Below, piece by piece: positions 30,672 through 39,903 of a stretch of 64,000 nucleotides of DNA. Each line of letters begins with the position of its first letter. Positions within the stretch are counted from its first letter, which is position 1. A model generated the notes under the pieces. It saw nothing but the letters and a program-made list of their open reading frames with translations. It was not told where the DNA came from and made no database searches. This DNA is from Qipengyuania sp. GTDB lineage: Bacteria > Pseudomonadota > Alphaproteobacteria > Sphingomonadales > Sphingomonadaceae. The position numbers and the translations under genes were made by a program. The DNA is taken from positions 1-64,000 of the forward strand of contig JAIETR010000004.1 in assembly GCA_019745075.1 (NCBI GenBank). Direction: 5' to 3'.

Positions 30672-31481
30672 ATGGGTTACGACAAAGGCGGCCGCGGCAA
30701 ACGGGGACGGGACAAGCGCGACGGTTTCGGCGAAGACAACTTCGATCCGTTCGGCGGCCCTCAGGGGGGCGGCTTCGGCGGCGGTGATCGCGGCGGCGGG
30801 TTCGGCGGAGGCGGCTTCGGCGGCGGCGGTTTCGGCGGTGGCGGCGGCGGTTTTCGTGGGGGCGGTGGCGGCGGCTTCGGTGGCGGCGATCGCGGCGGCG
30901 CCGGCGGATTCCGTGGCGGTGGCGGTGGCGGTGGCGGCGCTCCGCGCATGCCCGCTCAGGTTGTCGGTACCGGCGAAGGCACGGTCAAGTTCTTCAACGC
31001 CCAGAAGGGCTTCGGCTTCATCCAGCAGAAGACCGGCGGCGAAGACGTGTTCGTCCACATCAGCGCGGTCGAGCGCGCGGGGCTCGCCGGCCTTGCCGAA
31101 GGGCAGGAGCTGGCCTTCAATCTCGTCGATCGCGGCGGCAAGATTTCCGCCCAGGATCTCCAGATCGTCGGCGACGTCATCGAAGTTCAGGAGCGCAGCG
31201 GCGGCGGCGAGCGCGGCTTCGGCGGCGGCGATCGCGGCGGCGCGCCGCAGCGCGAGCTGACCGGCGAGAAGGCGACCGGCACGGTCAAGTTCTTCAACGG
31301 CCAGAAGGGCTTCGGCTTCCTGACCCGCGACGACGGCCAGCCCGATGCCTTCGTCCACATCAGCGCGGTCGAACGCTCGGGCCTCAGCGGCCTCAACGAA
31401 GGCGAACGTTTCGAGTTCGACCTCGAGGTCGACCGACGCGGCAAGCATTCGGCGGTCAACCTCGTTCCGGTCAGCGAATGA
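30672..31481 (+). CDS. Tandem cold-shock-domain protein with Gly/Phe/Arg-rich low-complexity N-terminus
   Basis: Two CSDs (GTVKFFNAQKGFGFIQQ...VFVHISAVERAGL and GTVKFFNGQKGFGFLTR...AFVHISAVERSGL) after an FGGG/RGG tract. Confidence 0.93.
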   Translation: MGYDKGGRGKRGRDKRDGFGEDNFDPFGGPQGGGFGGGDRGGGFGGGGFGGGGFGGGGGGFRGGGGGGFGGGDRGGAGGFRGGGGGGGGAPRMPAQVVGTGEGTVKFFNAQKGFGFIQQKTGGEDVFVHISAVERAGLAGLAEGQELAFNLVDRGGKISAQDLQIVGDVIEVQERSGGGERGFGGGDRGGAPQRELTGEKATGTVKFFNGQKGFGFLTRDDGQPDAFVHISAVERSGLSGLNEGERFEFDLEVDRRGKHSAVNLVPVSE

Positions 31482-31542
31482 GGGGGCGCCCCGCCCGGTT
31501 TGACCGGGACCGCGGGGCCCGATAGACCAGCCGGACAACCAG

Positions 31543-31577
31543 CATGGCGGTTCCCTTGGGAGCCGCCATTTGCTTTT
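31543..31577 (+). terminator. Rho-independent terminator after the cold-shock gene
   Basis: atggcggttcccttgggagccgccatttgctttt. Confidence 0.75.
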
Positions 31578-31606
31578 CACTCGATTCGAGTTTCGCGGGA
31601 GCCCCC

Positions 31607-32800
31607 ATGTCGATCACCCCATTGATGCCCGTCTATCCGCGCTGCGGTGTGCGCCCGGTGGAGGGCGATCGCTGCCATCTGATCGACGAGGACGGCACCC
31701 GCTACCTCGATTTCGCCAGCGGCATCGCCGTCAATTTGCTCGGCCATTCGCACGAGGGGCTGATCGGCGCGATCCAGGCCCAGGCCGCCCGGCTGATGCA
31801 CGTCTCCAACCTCTACGGCAGCCCGCAGGGCGAGAAGCTGGCACGGCGGCTGGTCGAGCTGACCTTCGCCGACACGGTGTTTTTCACCAATTCGGGCGCC
31901 GAGGCGGTCGAATGCGCGATCAAGACCGCCCGCGCCTATCACCAGCATGCCGGCAACGATCGCAAGTTCGAGCTGATCACCTTCAAGAACGCCTTCCACG
32001 GCCGGACGATGGCGACGATCAGCGCCAGCAACCAGGAGAAGATGCACAAGGGCTTCCTGCCGCTGCTCGCCGGGTTCAAATATGCCGAGTTCGACGATCT
32101 CGAGGCGGCCAAGGCGGAGATGGGCCCGAACACCGCGGGTTTCCTGGTCGAGCCGATCCAGGGCGAAGGCGGCATCCGGCCCGCCTCCGACGCCTTCATC
32201 CAGGGTCTGCGCGCGCTGGCCGACGAACACGACCTGATGCTGGTGTTCGACGAGGTGCAATGCGGCGTCGCGCGCACCGGCAAGATGTACGCCTATGAGC
32301 ACTATGGCGTCGCGCCCGACATCCTCGCCACCGCCAAGGGGATCGGCGGCGGGTTCCCGCTCGGCGCCTGTCTTGCGACCGAGAAGGCGGCGCGGGGCAT
32401 GGGCCTCGGCAGCCACGGCTCGACCTATGGCGGCAACCCGCTGGCGATGGCGGCGGGCGAGGCGGTGCTCGATGCGGTCGCGAACGAGGACTTTCTCGCC
32501 GAGGTGACCGAGAAAGGCGAGCGGCTGCGCACCCGGCTCGAACAGTTCATCGGCAATTATCCCGAGCTGTTCGATCTGGTCCGCGGCAAGGGGCTGATGC
32601 TCGGCCTCAAGATGAGGGTCGAAAGCCGCCCTTTCTATGCGCACCTGCGCGACAACCACCGCCTGCTGACCGTGGCGGCCGGCGACAATACGCTGCGGAT
32701 CCTGCCGCCGCTGGTGGCGGGCGACGCCGAATTCGACGAGTTCTTCGACAAGCTCAGCGCCGGGTCGGCCGATTACGCCGTGGACGCGCCGGTCGAATGA
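31607..32800 (+). CDS. argD: Acetylornithine aminotransferase
   Basis: [51 protein letters not shown], followed by argF. Confidence 0.95.
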   Translation: MSITPLMPVYPRCGVRPVEGDRCHLIDEDGTRYLDFASGIAVNLLGHSHEGLIGAIQAQAARLMHVSNLYGSPQGEKLARRLVELTFADTVFFTNSGAEAVECAIKTARAYHQHAGNDRKFELITFKNAFHGRTMATISASNQEKMHKGFLPLLAGFKYAEFDDLEAAKAEMGPNTAGFLVEPIQGEGGIRPASDAFIQGLRALADEHDLMLVFDEVQCGVARTGKMYAYEHYGVAPDILATAKGIGGGFPLGACLATEKAARGMGLGSHGSTYGGNPLAMAAGEAVLDAVANEDFLAEVTEKGERLRTRLEQFIGNYPELFDLVRGKGLMLGLKMRVESRPFYAHLRDNHRLLTVAAGDNTLRILPPLVAGDAEFDEFFDKLSAGSADYAVDAPVE

Positions 32801-33726
32801 CAATCCGGCATTTCCTCTCGCTCTGCGACGCGGGCGGCGATGCGGTGGCCGCAATGCTGGGTGACGCGATCGACCGCAAAGCCGCGCGCGCGAGCCGGCC
32901 CAGGGGCATGGCCGATGGCGATGCGCCGCTCGCCGGCCATGTCCTGGGAATGATCTTCGAGAAGGCCTCGACCCGCACCCGTGTCAGCTTCGACATCGCG
33001 ATGCGCCAGCTCGGGGGATCGGCGCTGATCCTGGACAGCGGCACCAGCCAGCTCGGCCGCGGCGAGAGCATTGCCGACACCGCGCGCGTGCTCGGCCGCA
33101 TGGTCGATGCCATCATGATCCGCACCGACGATCACGCCAAGGCCGAGGAACTGGCGCGCCACGCCAGCGTGCCGGTGATCAACGGGCTCACCGACCGCTC
33201 GCATCCCTGCCAGATCGTCGCCGACCTGCTGACACTGGTGGAACGTGGCAAGGCGCTGCCCGGGCTCGAGCTCGCCTGGATGGGCGACGGCAACAACGTT
33301 CTGCACTCGCTGCTCGAAGCCGCCGCGCTGTTCAAATTCAACGTCCGCATCGCGACGCCCGCCGGATACGAGCCCAAGGCCGAGTTCGTCCGAATGGCGC
33401 GCGAGACCGGGGCGACCGTCACACTGACGCAGGACGCCGCCGAGGCTGCCTCCGGCGCCGACGTGATCGTGACCGACACCTGGGTTTCGATGGGGCAGGA
33501 GCACACGCACAACAAGCTCGCCGCGATGGCGCCCTATCAGGTCGGCGCCAAGCTGATGGCCGGCGCGAAAAGCGATGCGCTGTTCCTCCATTGCCTGCCC
33601 GCGCATGTCGGCGAGGAGGTGACCGAGGAGGTGTTCGAAGGCCCACAGTCGGCGGTGTTCGACGAGGCCGAGAACCGCATTCACGCGCAGAAGTCGATCC
33701 TGCTGTGGTGCTTCGGCAAACTCTGA
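32797..33726 (+). CDS. argF: Ornithine carbamoyltransferase
   Basis: [52 protein letters not shown]. Confidence 0.96.
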   Translation: MTIRHFLSLCDAGGDAVAAMLGDAIDRKAARASRPRGMADGDAPLAGHVLGMIFEKASTRTRVSFDIAMRQLGGSALILDSGTSQLGRGESIADTARVLGRMVDAIMIRTDDHAKAEELARHASVPVINGLTDRSHPCQIVADLLTLVERGKALPGLELAWMGDGNNVLHSLLEAAALFKFNVRIATPAGYEPKAEFVRMARETGATVTLTQDAAEAASGADVIVTDTWVSMGQEHTHNKLAAMAPYQVGAKLMAGAKSDALFLHCLPAHVGEEVTEEVFEGPQSAVFDEAENRIHAQKSILLWCFGKL

Positions 33727-33766
33727 GCCCTTCACTCGGCGCTCCGCGCCCCCATATGCGCCGGCC

Positions 33767-34684
33767 ATGACCGCAATCAGCCTTACCCATCCCGAGATCA
33801 CCACCGACCAGGTGCTCGGCTTCACCATACCCGCCCAGCACGCGCGCGGGCGAATGGTGCGGCTGGAGGCGGTGTTGGACGAAATCCTGTCCGCGCATGC
33901 CTATCCGCCGCCGATAACGAACCTGCTCGCCGAAGCGCTGGCGCTGACCGCGCTGGCGGGATCGCTGCTCAAGGACGACGGCTCGCAGGCCACGATGCAG
34001 GCGCAAAGCGAGGATGGAGCGGTCAGGTTGCTGGTGTGCGACTTCCGCGGCGACGAGCTGCGCGGCTATGTCGATTTCGATGCCGAGAAGCTGACCGAGC
34101 TCGGGGCCAATCCTTCGCTCGAGGCGCTGTTCGGCCCAAAAGACTGTGGGGGCTATCTGGCGCTGACCTTCGACCTCGCCAACGGCAAGGGGCGCTATCA
34201 GGGCATTGTTCCGCTCGAGGGCGTGAGCCTGGCGCAGTCCGTCGAAGGCTATTTCACCCAGTCCGAGCAAGTCCCCACACTGATCCGCCTCGCGATCGAA
34301 ACCGGCAGGAACCATTGCCGTGCCGCGGCGCTGCTGGTCCAGCACCTCCCCGAAGGCGAGGAAGGCCGCGAGCGCCTGCACACGCGCTTCGATCACCCCG
34401 AGTGGGAGCATGTCGCCACGCTGGCCGGCAGCCTGCGTCACGACGAATTGCTCGATCCCGCGCTCTCGCTCGACGCCATCGTGTGGCGGCTGTTTCACGA
34501 GGAAGACGAGGTGCGCGTTTTCGCCGGCCCGCCGATCGCGCGCGGTTGCCGCTGCAGCCGCACGCATTACGAGGAGGTGATCGCGCGCTTTACCGAGGAG
34601 GATCGCGCGGAAATGCGCAACGAGGCCGGCGAGATCGTGGTCGATTGCGCGTTCTGCTCGAAGGCTTTCGTCGTCGCCGGCTGA
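33767..34684 (+). CDS. hslO: Hsp33 redox chaperone
   Basis: Hsp33 fold residues and C-terminal CRCSRTHYEEV...VDCAFCSKAF zinc cysteines. Confidence 0.94.
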   Translation: MTAISLTHPEITTDQVLGFTIPAQHARGRMVRLEAVLDEILSAHAYPPPITNLLAEALALTALAGSLLKDDGSQATMQAQSEDGAVRLLVCDFRGDELRGYVDFDAEKLTELGANPSLEALFGPKDCGGYLALTFDLANGKGRYQGIVPLEGVSLAQSVEGYFTQSEQVPTLIRLAIETGRNHCRAAALLVQHLPEGEEGRERLHTRFDHPEWEHVATLAGSLRHDELLDPALSLDAIVWRLFHEEDEVRVFAGPPIARGCRCSRTHYEEVIARFTEEDRAEMRNEAGEIVVDCAFCSKAFVVAG

Positions 34685-34794
34685 GCGGGAATGCTGGCGC
34701 GGTTCGTCGTCAGCGCCTATGATGCCATCGAACCGCGGATGACAGGCGGGCCGGGTCGGGCATGCTGGGCTGCAACGCGGGGTTCGAAACTGTC

Positions 34795-35190
34795 ATGCGA
34801 AACATTGCGAAACATTGTCTTGTCCCGCTCGCGCTCGGCGCGGGCTCGGCCCTCGCCGCGCAGGGCGCCGCGCCCGCCATGCTGGCCAAGCTCCAGCGCG
34901 GCCAGTGGGCTGTCGCTTCGCGCGACGGCGGCCCGTCGCGCACGATATGCCTGGGGAACACCGCGCAGCTCATCCAGCTGAACCATGCGGGCAGCGCCTG
35001 CAGCCGTTTCGTGGTCGAGGACGCCCCCGACAAGGTGACGGTGCAATACACTTGCCGCCGCAACGGTTATGGCCGCACCAGCATTCGCAAGGAAACCGAT
35101 ACGCTGGTCCAGATCGAGAGCCAGGGCATCGCGGGCGGGCTGCCATTCCAGTTCCACGCCGAAGCGCGCCGCACCGGCGCCTGCAGATAG
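34795..35190 (+). CDS. Secreted hypothetical protein (DUF3617-like)
   Basis: Signal peptide; GQWAVASRDGG...CLGNTAQLIQLNHAGSACSRFVVEDAPDKVTVQYTC. Confidence 0.7.
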   Translation: MRNIAKHCLVPLALGAGSALAAQGAAPAMLAKLQRGQWAVASRDGGPSRTICLGNTAQLIQLNHAGSACSRFVVEDAPDKVTVQYTCRRNGYGRTSIRKETDTLVQIESQGIAGGLPFQFHAEARRTGACR

Positions 35191-35200
35191 CCAGCCGGGC

Positions 35201-35908
35201 ATGAGCGAAGCGATCCGGCATGCCGCGGGCAGCCCCGCTGCGGTGCTGCTGTCCGGCGGGCTGGATTCGATGGTCGTCGCCGCGCTGGCGAGGGAGCGCG
35301 GCCACGCGATCCATGCGCTCAGCATCGATTATGGCCAGCGCCACCGGCGCGAGATCGATGCCGCGCGCGCCATCGCGGAGCGGCTGGGTGCGGCGAAGCA
35401 TGTCGTGCTGCGGCTCGATCTCACGGTATTCGGCGGCTCGGCCCTGACCGCCGATATCGCGGTGCCCAAGAGGGGAATCGAGGACGGCATTCCGGTCACC
35501 TATGTCCCGGCGCGCAATCTGGTCTTCCTGGCGCTGACCACGGCCTTCGCCGAGACCGCCGGGGCGCGCGACCTGTTCATCGGCGTCAACGCGATCGACT
35601 ATTCGGGCTATCCCGATTGCCGCCCCGAGTTCATCGCCAGCTTCGCCGAGACCGCCCGCCTGGGCACGAAGGCCGGCGCCGAGGGCAGGCCCTTCGCGAT
35701 CCACGCCCCGCTCCAGTACATGGGCAAGGCCGAAATCGCCGCGGAATGCGCGCGGCTCGGGCTCGACCCGGCGTGGAGCTGGTCGTGTTACGATCCGACC
35801 CCCGATGGCATCGCCTGCGGCGCCTGCGATTCGTGCCGGTTGCGGCGAAAAGGCTTTGCCGAAGCGGGCGTTGCCGATAGCACCCCCTACGCCGAGGATG
35901 CGGTATAG
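35201..35908 (+). CDS. queC: 7-cyano-7-deazaguanine synthase
   Basis: VLLSGGLDSMVVAALA, SIDYGQRHRRE, VPARNLVFL, CGACDSCRLRRKGF. Confidence 0.95.
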   Translation: MSEAIRHAAGSPAAVLLSGGLDSMVVAALARERGHAIHALSIDYGQRHRREIDAARAIAERLGAAKHVVLRLDLTVFGGSALTADIAVPKRGIEDGIPVTYVPARNLVFLALTTAFAETAGARDLFIGVNAIDYSGYPDCRPEFIASFAETARLGTKAGAEGRPFAIHAPLQYMGKAEIAAECARLGLDPAWSWSCYDPTPDGIACGACDSCRLRRKGFAEAGVADSTPYAEDAV

Positions 35909-35923
35909 GAACGGGGGAGCGTT

Positions 35924-37477
35924 TTGGCGGACCAACAGGAACAGACCGTCCGTACGGCGGGGGGCGAAGCGCGCGCCTCGGGCTATAGCTGGTATGTGCT
36001 GTCCACCCTGGTCATCGTCTACATCTTCAATTTCATCGACCGCCAGATCCTCAGCATCCTCGCGGTCGACATCAAGCGCGACCTCGCACTCACCGACGGG
36101 CAGCTGGGGTTCCTCGGCGGCGCGGCCTTCGCCGTGTTCTATGCGCTGTTCGGGGTTCCGCTAGGCCGGCTGGCCGATCGCTGGCACCGGGTGCGGCTGC
36201 TCACCATCGGCCTGGCGCTGTGGTCGGCGATGACTGCGGCTTCGGGCCTGGCCAGGAACTATCTCACGCTGTCGCTGGCGCGCATGGGCGTGGGCGTGGG
36301 GGAGGCGAGCGCCAGCCCGACCGCCTATTCGCTGATTTCGGACTACTTCCCCTCGCGCCAGCGCGGCACCGCGCTCGCGATCTACTCATCGGGCCTGTAT
36401 CTGGGCGGGGGCGTGTCGCTGCTGATCGGCGCGAAGATTTCGAAGGTCTGGGATGCGGCCTATCCCGGCGGCGGCTGGGGCGGATTGGTCGGTTGGCAAG
36501 CGGCGTTTCTCGCGGTGGGCCTGCCGGGGCTGCTGGTGGCGCTGTGGGTGGCCACGCTGCGCGAGCCCGCACGCCCTGCCGCCGAAGCCGGTGCGAAGCC
36601 TCCGCTCAGGGAATTCGTCACCGATCTGTCGATGCTGATGCCGCCCTTCACCCTGTGGCATGCGGCGCAGCGCGGGGCGATGGCGGTGGCGGCGAACATC
36701 GCCTTCGCCGCAGCCATGATCGCTGGCGCGATGCTCATGATCGGGATCACCGGCAATGTGCCGCAGTGGACGGCGATGGCGTTCGGCTATTACGCGGTGT
36801 TCTCCTGGGCGGCCACGCTGCGGCGGCGCGATCCCGCGACCTTCCAGCTCATCTGGGGAACTCCAGCCTATATTTGCACCGCGCTCGGTTACGGCCTGGT
36901 TTCGCTCGGCGCCTATGCGCTGGCGTTCTGGGCCGCGCCCTATGCCGAGACGGTGCTCGAACTGCCCAAGGAGGAGCTGGCCTTCATCCTCGGCGCGAAC
37001 GGTGCGGTGTCCGGCTTCCTCGGGGTGATCCTCGGCGGACGGATGTCGGACGCGCTGCGCGCGCGCAATCCGGCGGGGCGAATCCTGGTGATCATGTTCG
37101 GCATCCTCGCACCGATCGTCCCGATCTGGATCGGTTTCACCACCAGCGACAGCACGGTGTTCTACGTCATGAACTTCCTTGCCGGCATGTTTGCGGCGAC
37201 CGCGTTGGGCGCGGCAGCGGCGACCACGCAGGACCTCGTGCTGCCGCGCATGCGCGGCACGGCGACGGCTTCGTTCTTCCTCGCCACCACACTGGTCGGC
37301 CTGGCGCTGGGGCCCTATATGGTCGGGCAAATCTCCGATCTGACCGGCAGCATGCGCACCGGCGTCCTGTCGATCATCGCAGTTGCTCCGATTTCGCTGG
37401 TGCTGCTGATCGTCGCCTACCGGGCGCTGCCCGCCGCCGAGGCGACCATCGAGGAGCGCGCCCGCACCGCGAGTTGA
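35924..37477 (+). CDS. MFS transporter
   Basis: TTG start; FIDRQILSILAVDIKRDLALTDGQLGFLGGAAFAVFYALFGVPLGRLADRWHRVR. Confidence 0.92.
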   Translation: MADQQEQTVRTAGGEARASGYSWYVLSTLVIVYIFNFIDRQILSILAVDIKRDLALTDGQLGFLGGAAFAVFYALFGVPLGRLADRWHRVRLLTIGLALWSAMTAASGLARNYLTLSLARMGVGVGEASASPTAYSLISDYFPSRQRGTALAIYSSGLYLGGGVSLLIGAKISKVWDAAYPGGGWGGLVGWQAAFLAVGLPGLLVALWVATLREPARPAAEAGAKPPLREFVTDLSMLMPPFTLWHAAQRGAMAVAANIAFAAAMIAGAMLMIGITGNVPQWTAMAFGYYAVFSWAATLRRRDPATFQLIWGTPAYICTALGYGLVSLGAYALAFWAAPYAETVLELPKEELAFILGANGAVSGFLGVILGGRMSDALRARNPAGRILVIMFGILAPIVPIWIGFTTSDSTVFYVMNFLAGMFAATALGAAAATTQDLVLPRMRGTATASFFLATTLVGLALGPYMVGQISDLTGSMRTGVLSIIAVAPISLVLLIVAYRALPAAEATIEERARTAS

Positions 37478-37490
37478 ACCGCCGGGCCGC

Positions 37491-38012
37491 TTAGCCGGTG
37501 CGACTAAGCACCCCGCAGGCGACCCGGTCCCCGGCGTTGCCGGTGGGATCGGTGCGGTAATCGTCGGGCTGGGCGTGGATCACCACCGCCGTCCCATCGC
37601 CGTCGAAGATCGCAGCTAGCGCGCCGCGGCCGCCCGGCACCACTTCGGTTGCGCGGCCGGAGCCGCCAGCACCGATCTCGAGGTTGGGGAGATCGCCGAG
37701 GTGCGCCCCGCCGGCAGCCAGCGCGCCGTGCTTGCGGTTGTCGGGGTTGAGGTGCCCGCCGGCCGAGGTGAAGCCGGGCGCCTCGCATTTGCCGGTGGTG
37801 TGGAGGTGGAAGCCATGCGCGCCAGGGGTCATGCCGGTCGCGGTCACCACGATCCGCAAGCCCCGTGCGTCGTTCAAGAGGGTGGCCGTGCCCGCGGGTG
37901 AACCGTTGGCGAAGCTGAGCCGCGCCTCACCCACAGGATCGGGCGGAACCTCGTCCATCGAGGCGCAGCCCGCCAGCGCGCTCGCCACCAGCGTCATTCC
38001 TACTTTGCGCAT
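37491..38012 (-). CDS. sodC: Cu/Zn superoxide dismutase
   Basis: GAHGFHLHTTGKCEAPGFTSAGGHLNPDNRKHG; lipoprotein-like N-terminus. Confidence 0.94.
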   Translation of the reverse strand: MRKVGMTLVASALAGCASMDEVPPDPVGEARLSFANGSPAGTATLLNDARGLRIVVTATGMTPGAHGFHLHTTGKCEAPGFTSAGGHLNPDNRKHGALAAGGAHLGDLPNLEIGAGGSGRATEVVPGGRGALAAIFDGDGTAVVIHAQPDDYRTDPTGNAGDRVACGVLSRTG

Positions 38013-38051
38013 CGTCTTCTCCCGGGTCCGTTCGCGTGTCTGGAGCTTCAA

Positions 38052-38082
38052 CGAAAAAGGGGCCGGATTGCTCCGGCCCCCG
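38052..38082 (-). terminator. Rho-independent terminator downstream of the OmpA-family gene
   Basis: Minus-strand reading gggggccggagcaatccggccccttttt. Confidence 0.75.
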
Positions 38083-38110
38083 ATCCATTCTCGCGAATTT
38101 CCGCGGAAGA

Positions 38111-39224
38111 TTACATGCCCGAGCCCGGGCCGTAGGTGATCTCCACGCGGCGGTTCTGCAGCTCGCGGACACCGTCGGCGGTCGGAACGCGGGGGTTCGC
38201 TTCGCCGAAGGCCTCGCTCGAGATGCGGCCATCCGGCACGCCGCGCGAGGTGAGGTAGCCGCGCACCGAGTCGTTGCGGCGAGCCGCGAGACCCAGGTTG
38301 TACTGCACCGACCCCGAACGGTCGGTGTAGCCGGCGAGCATGACCGCGGCGTTGCCGCAGTTTGCGTAAGCCGAGACCGCACTGTCGAGAACCGTGGCCG
38401 CTTCCGGCGTGATGTCCGACTTATCCCAGTCGAAGAACACGATGTACGGGCCCGACTCGCATGCCGGCGGAGGCGGCGGCGGGGGAGGCGGCGGCGGTGG
38501 CGGAGGCGGCGGGGGAGGCGGCGGGGGAGGCGGTGGCGGCGGCGGTGGCGGCGCACCGAAGTTGTAGGTCAACGTTCCGAGGAGCGAGTGCGTACGCACA
38601 TTGTCGCTCAGCGTGCGGCCCCGATTGTCGGTCAGGTTGACGTCGGTCGCATTGAACATGCGATACTTCAGGCCGACGTCCCAGTTGTCCCAGATCGGCG
38701 CGCGAACGCCGGCCAGAACCTGCCAGGCGAAGCCGCTGTCCGAATCGTTGACGGTCGAGGAGCCGGTGGTCAGGATCGCGTTGATCCCGGTGCGGGCCAC
38801 GCCCACGCCGCCGCCGACGAATCCCTGCAGGCCGTCATCGGGGCCGAAATCGAGCATGCCGTTGAGCATGAACGCCAGCGAGTCCATGTAGCCGTTCGCG
38901 GCGTACGTGCCCGCGGGGCGGATTATCCCGTTGGTGAGGACACCGCTGCTGCCAGCCGTGAAGTCCGAGGCATCGGCGCGGCGATAGCTCGCCTCGGCCT
39001 CGAGACGGAATGCACCGAAATCATAGCCGACGAAGCCGCCGAAATCGTATCCCGTGTCGAAGCTCACTTGGTTGGTCTCGGGGCCGCTGCCGATCCTGAA
39101 AGCAATGTCCTCGACGATCATCGGCCCGCCTTCGATACCGACGTACCAGGTGTTGTCCCGGGCGAGCGCCGGCGTGGCCAGGGCCGTCGAGGCCATCGCC
39201 ATTCCTATGACGAGTTTCCGCATT
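38111..39224 (-). CDS. OmpA-family outer membrane protein with 29-residue polyproline linker
   Basis: Signal peptide, 8-strand beta-barrel-like N-terminus, 29 consecutive Pro, OmpA C-terminal domain (MLAGYTDRSGSVQYNLGLAARRNDSVRGYL). Confidence 0.93.
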
Positions 39225-39419
39225 TTCTTATTCCCCTTTTGCGAATTAAAGCCACCGAATGGTGGGGTATCTAACTTTTCCCCTAGGGGGTGGCAAGCAA
39301 ACAAAATCCGGGAACTGTTGCAATAATGCCGCGCGAGAAATCCGCTTGGCGCATCAATCTGTCCGGACAAAGTTATCCTCCGTCCCCGTAACCCCCTCCC
39401 GGCCCGCCGGTTCCAGAGA

Positions 39420-39881
39420 TCATGCAGAAAAAACCCCCGCGGCGCGCAGCGCGGCGACAATCGCCGCGAGGGCGCCGCGTGCCTCGATGTCCTGTGTCGC
39501 CCCTCCGGTGGGCAAAGCGGGCGCATCGATCCTTCGCCATCCGTCTGCGGTGGTGAACAACGCCAACGAGCCGCTCGCCAGGTCGTAGACCCGCGCGCCC
39601 TCGCGCGGCGGCAGGTAAAGCCACTGGTTTTCGGCCCAGACCGCGATGTCGCGATCGTGACCCGACCATGTGCCGCTGGCGCCTTGGGCAAGCAGGTAAC
39701 TGTCACCCGGCGACGGCGCCGCCGGCGGCGTAGCCCGTTCGTCCAGCACGACTGGCTGGACCAGCGCGTCGAGACGCGCCAAGGCCTCGTTGACGAAGGC
39801 CTCCTTCTGCGCCTGGCCGGGAAACAGATAGGGCAGGCCGTGGCGCGGCGTGCGCGCGCTGGCGATGGCGGGAAGCGGCAT
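39420..39881 (-). CDS. DUF2793 tail-associated protein
   Basis: GLPYLFPGQAQKEAFVNEALARLDALVQPVVLDE, last gene of the GTA cluster. Confidence 0.85.
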   Translation of the reverse strand: MPLPAIASARTPRHGLPYLFPGQAQKEAFVNEALARLDALVQPVVLDERATPPAAPSPGDSYLLAQGASGTWSGHDRDIAVWAENQWLYLPPREGARVYDLASGSLALFTTADGWRRIDAPALPTGGATQDIEARGALAAIVAALRAAGVFSA

Positions 39882-39903
39882 GACGGTTTCCTTGTAGCGA
39901 AGC

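Noticed and set aside
30760-30950. CRISPR-like or minisatellite array in the cold-shock gene
   Set aside because: The repetition reflects Gly/Phe codons in one coding frame, with no spacer-repeat structure. No CRISPR array was seen in the window.
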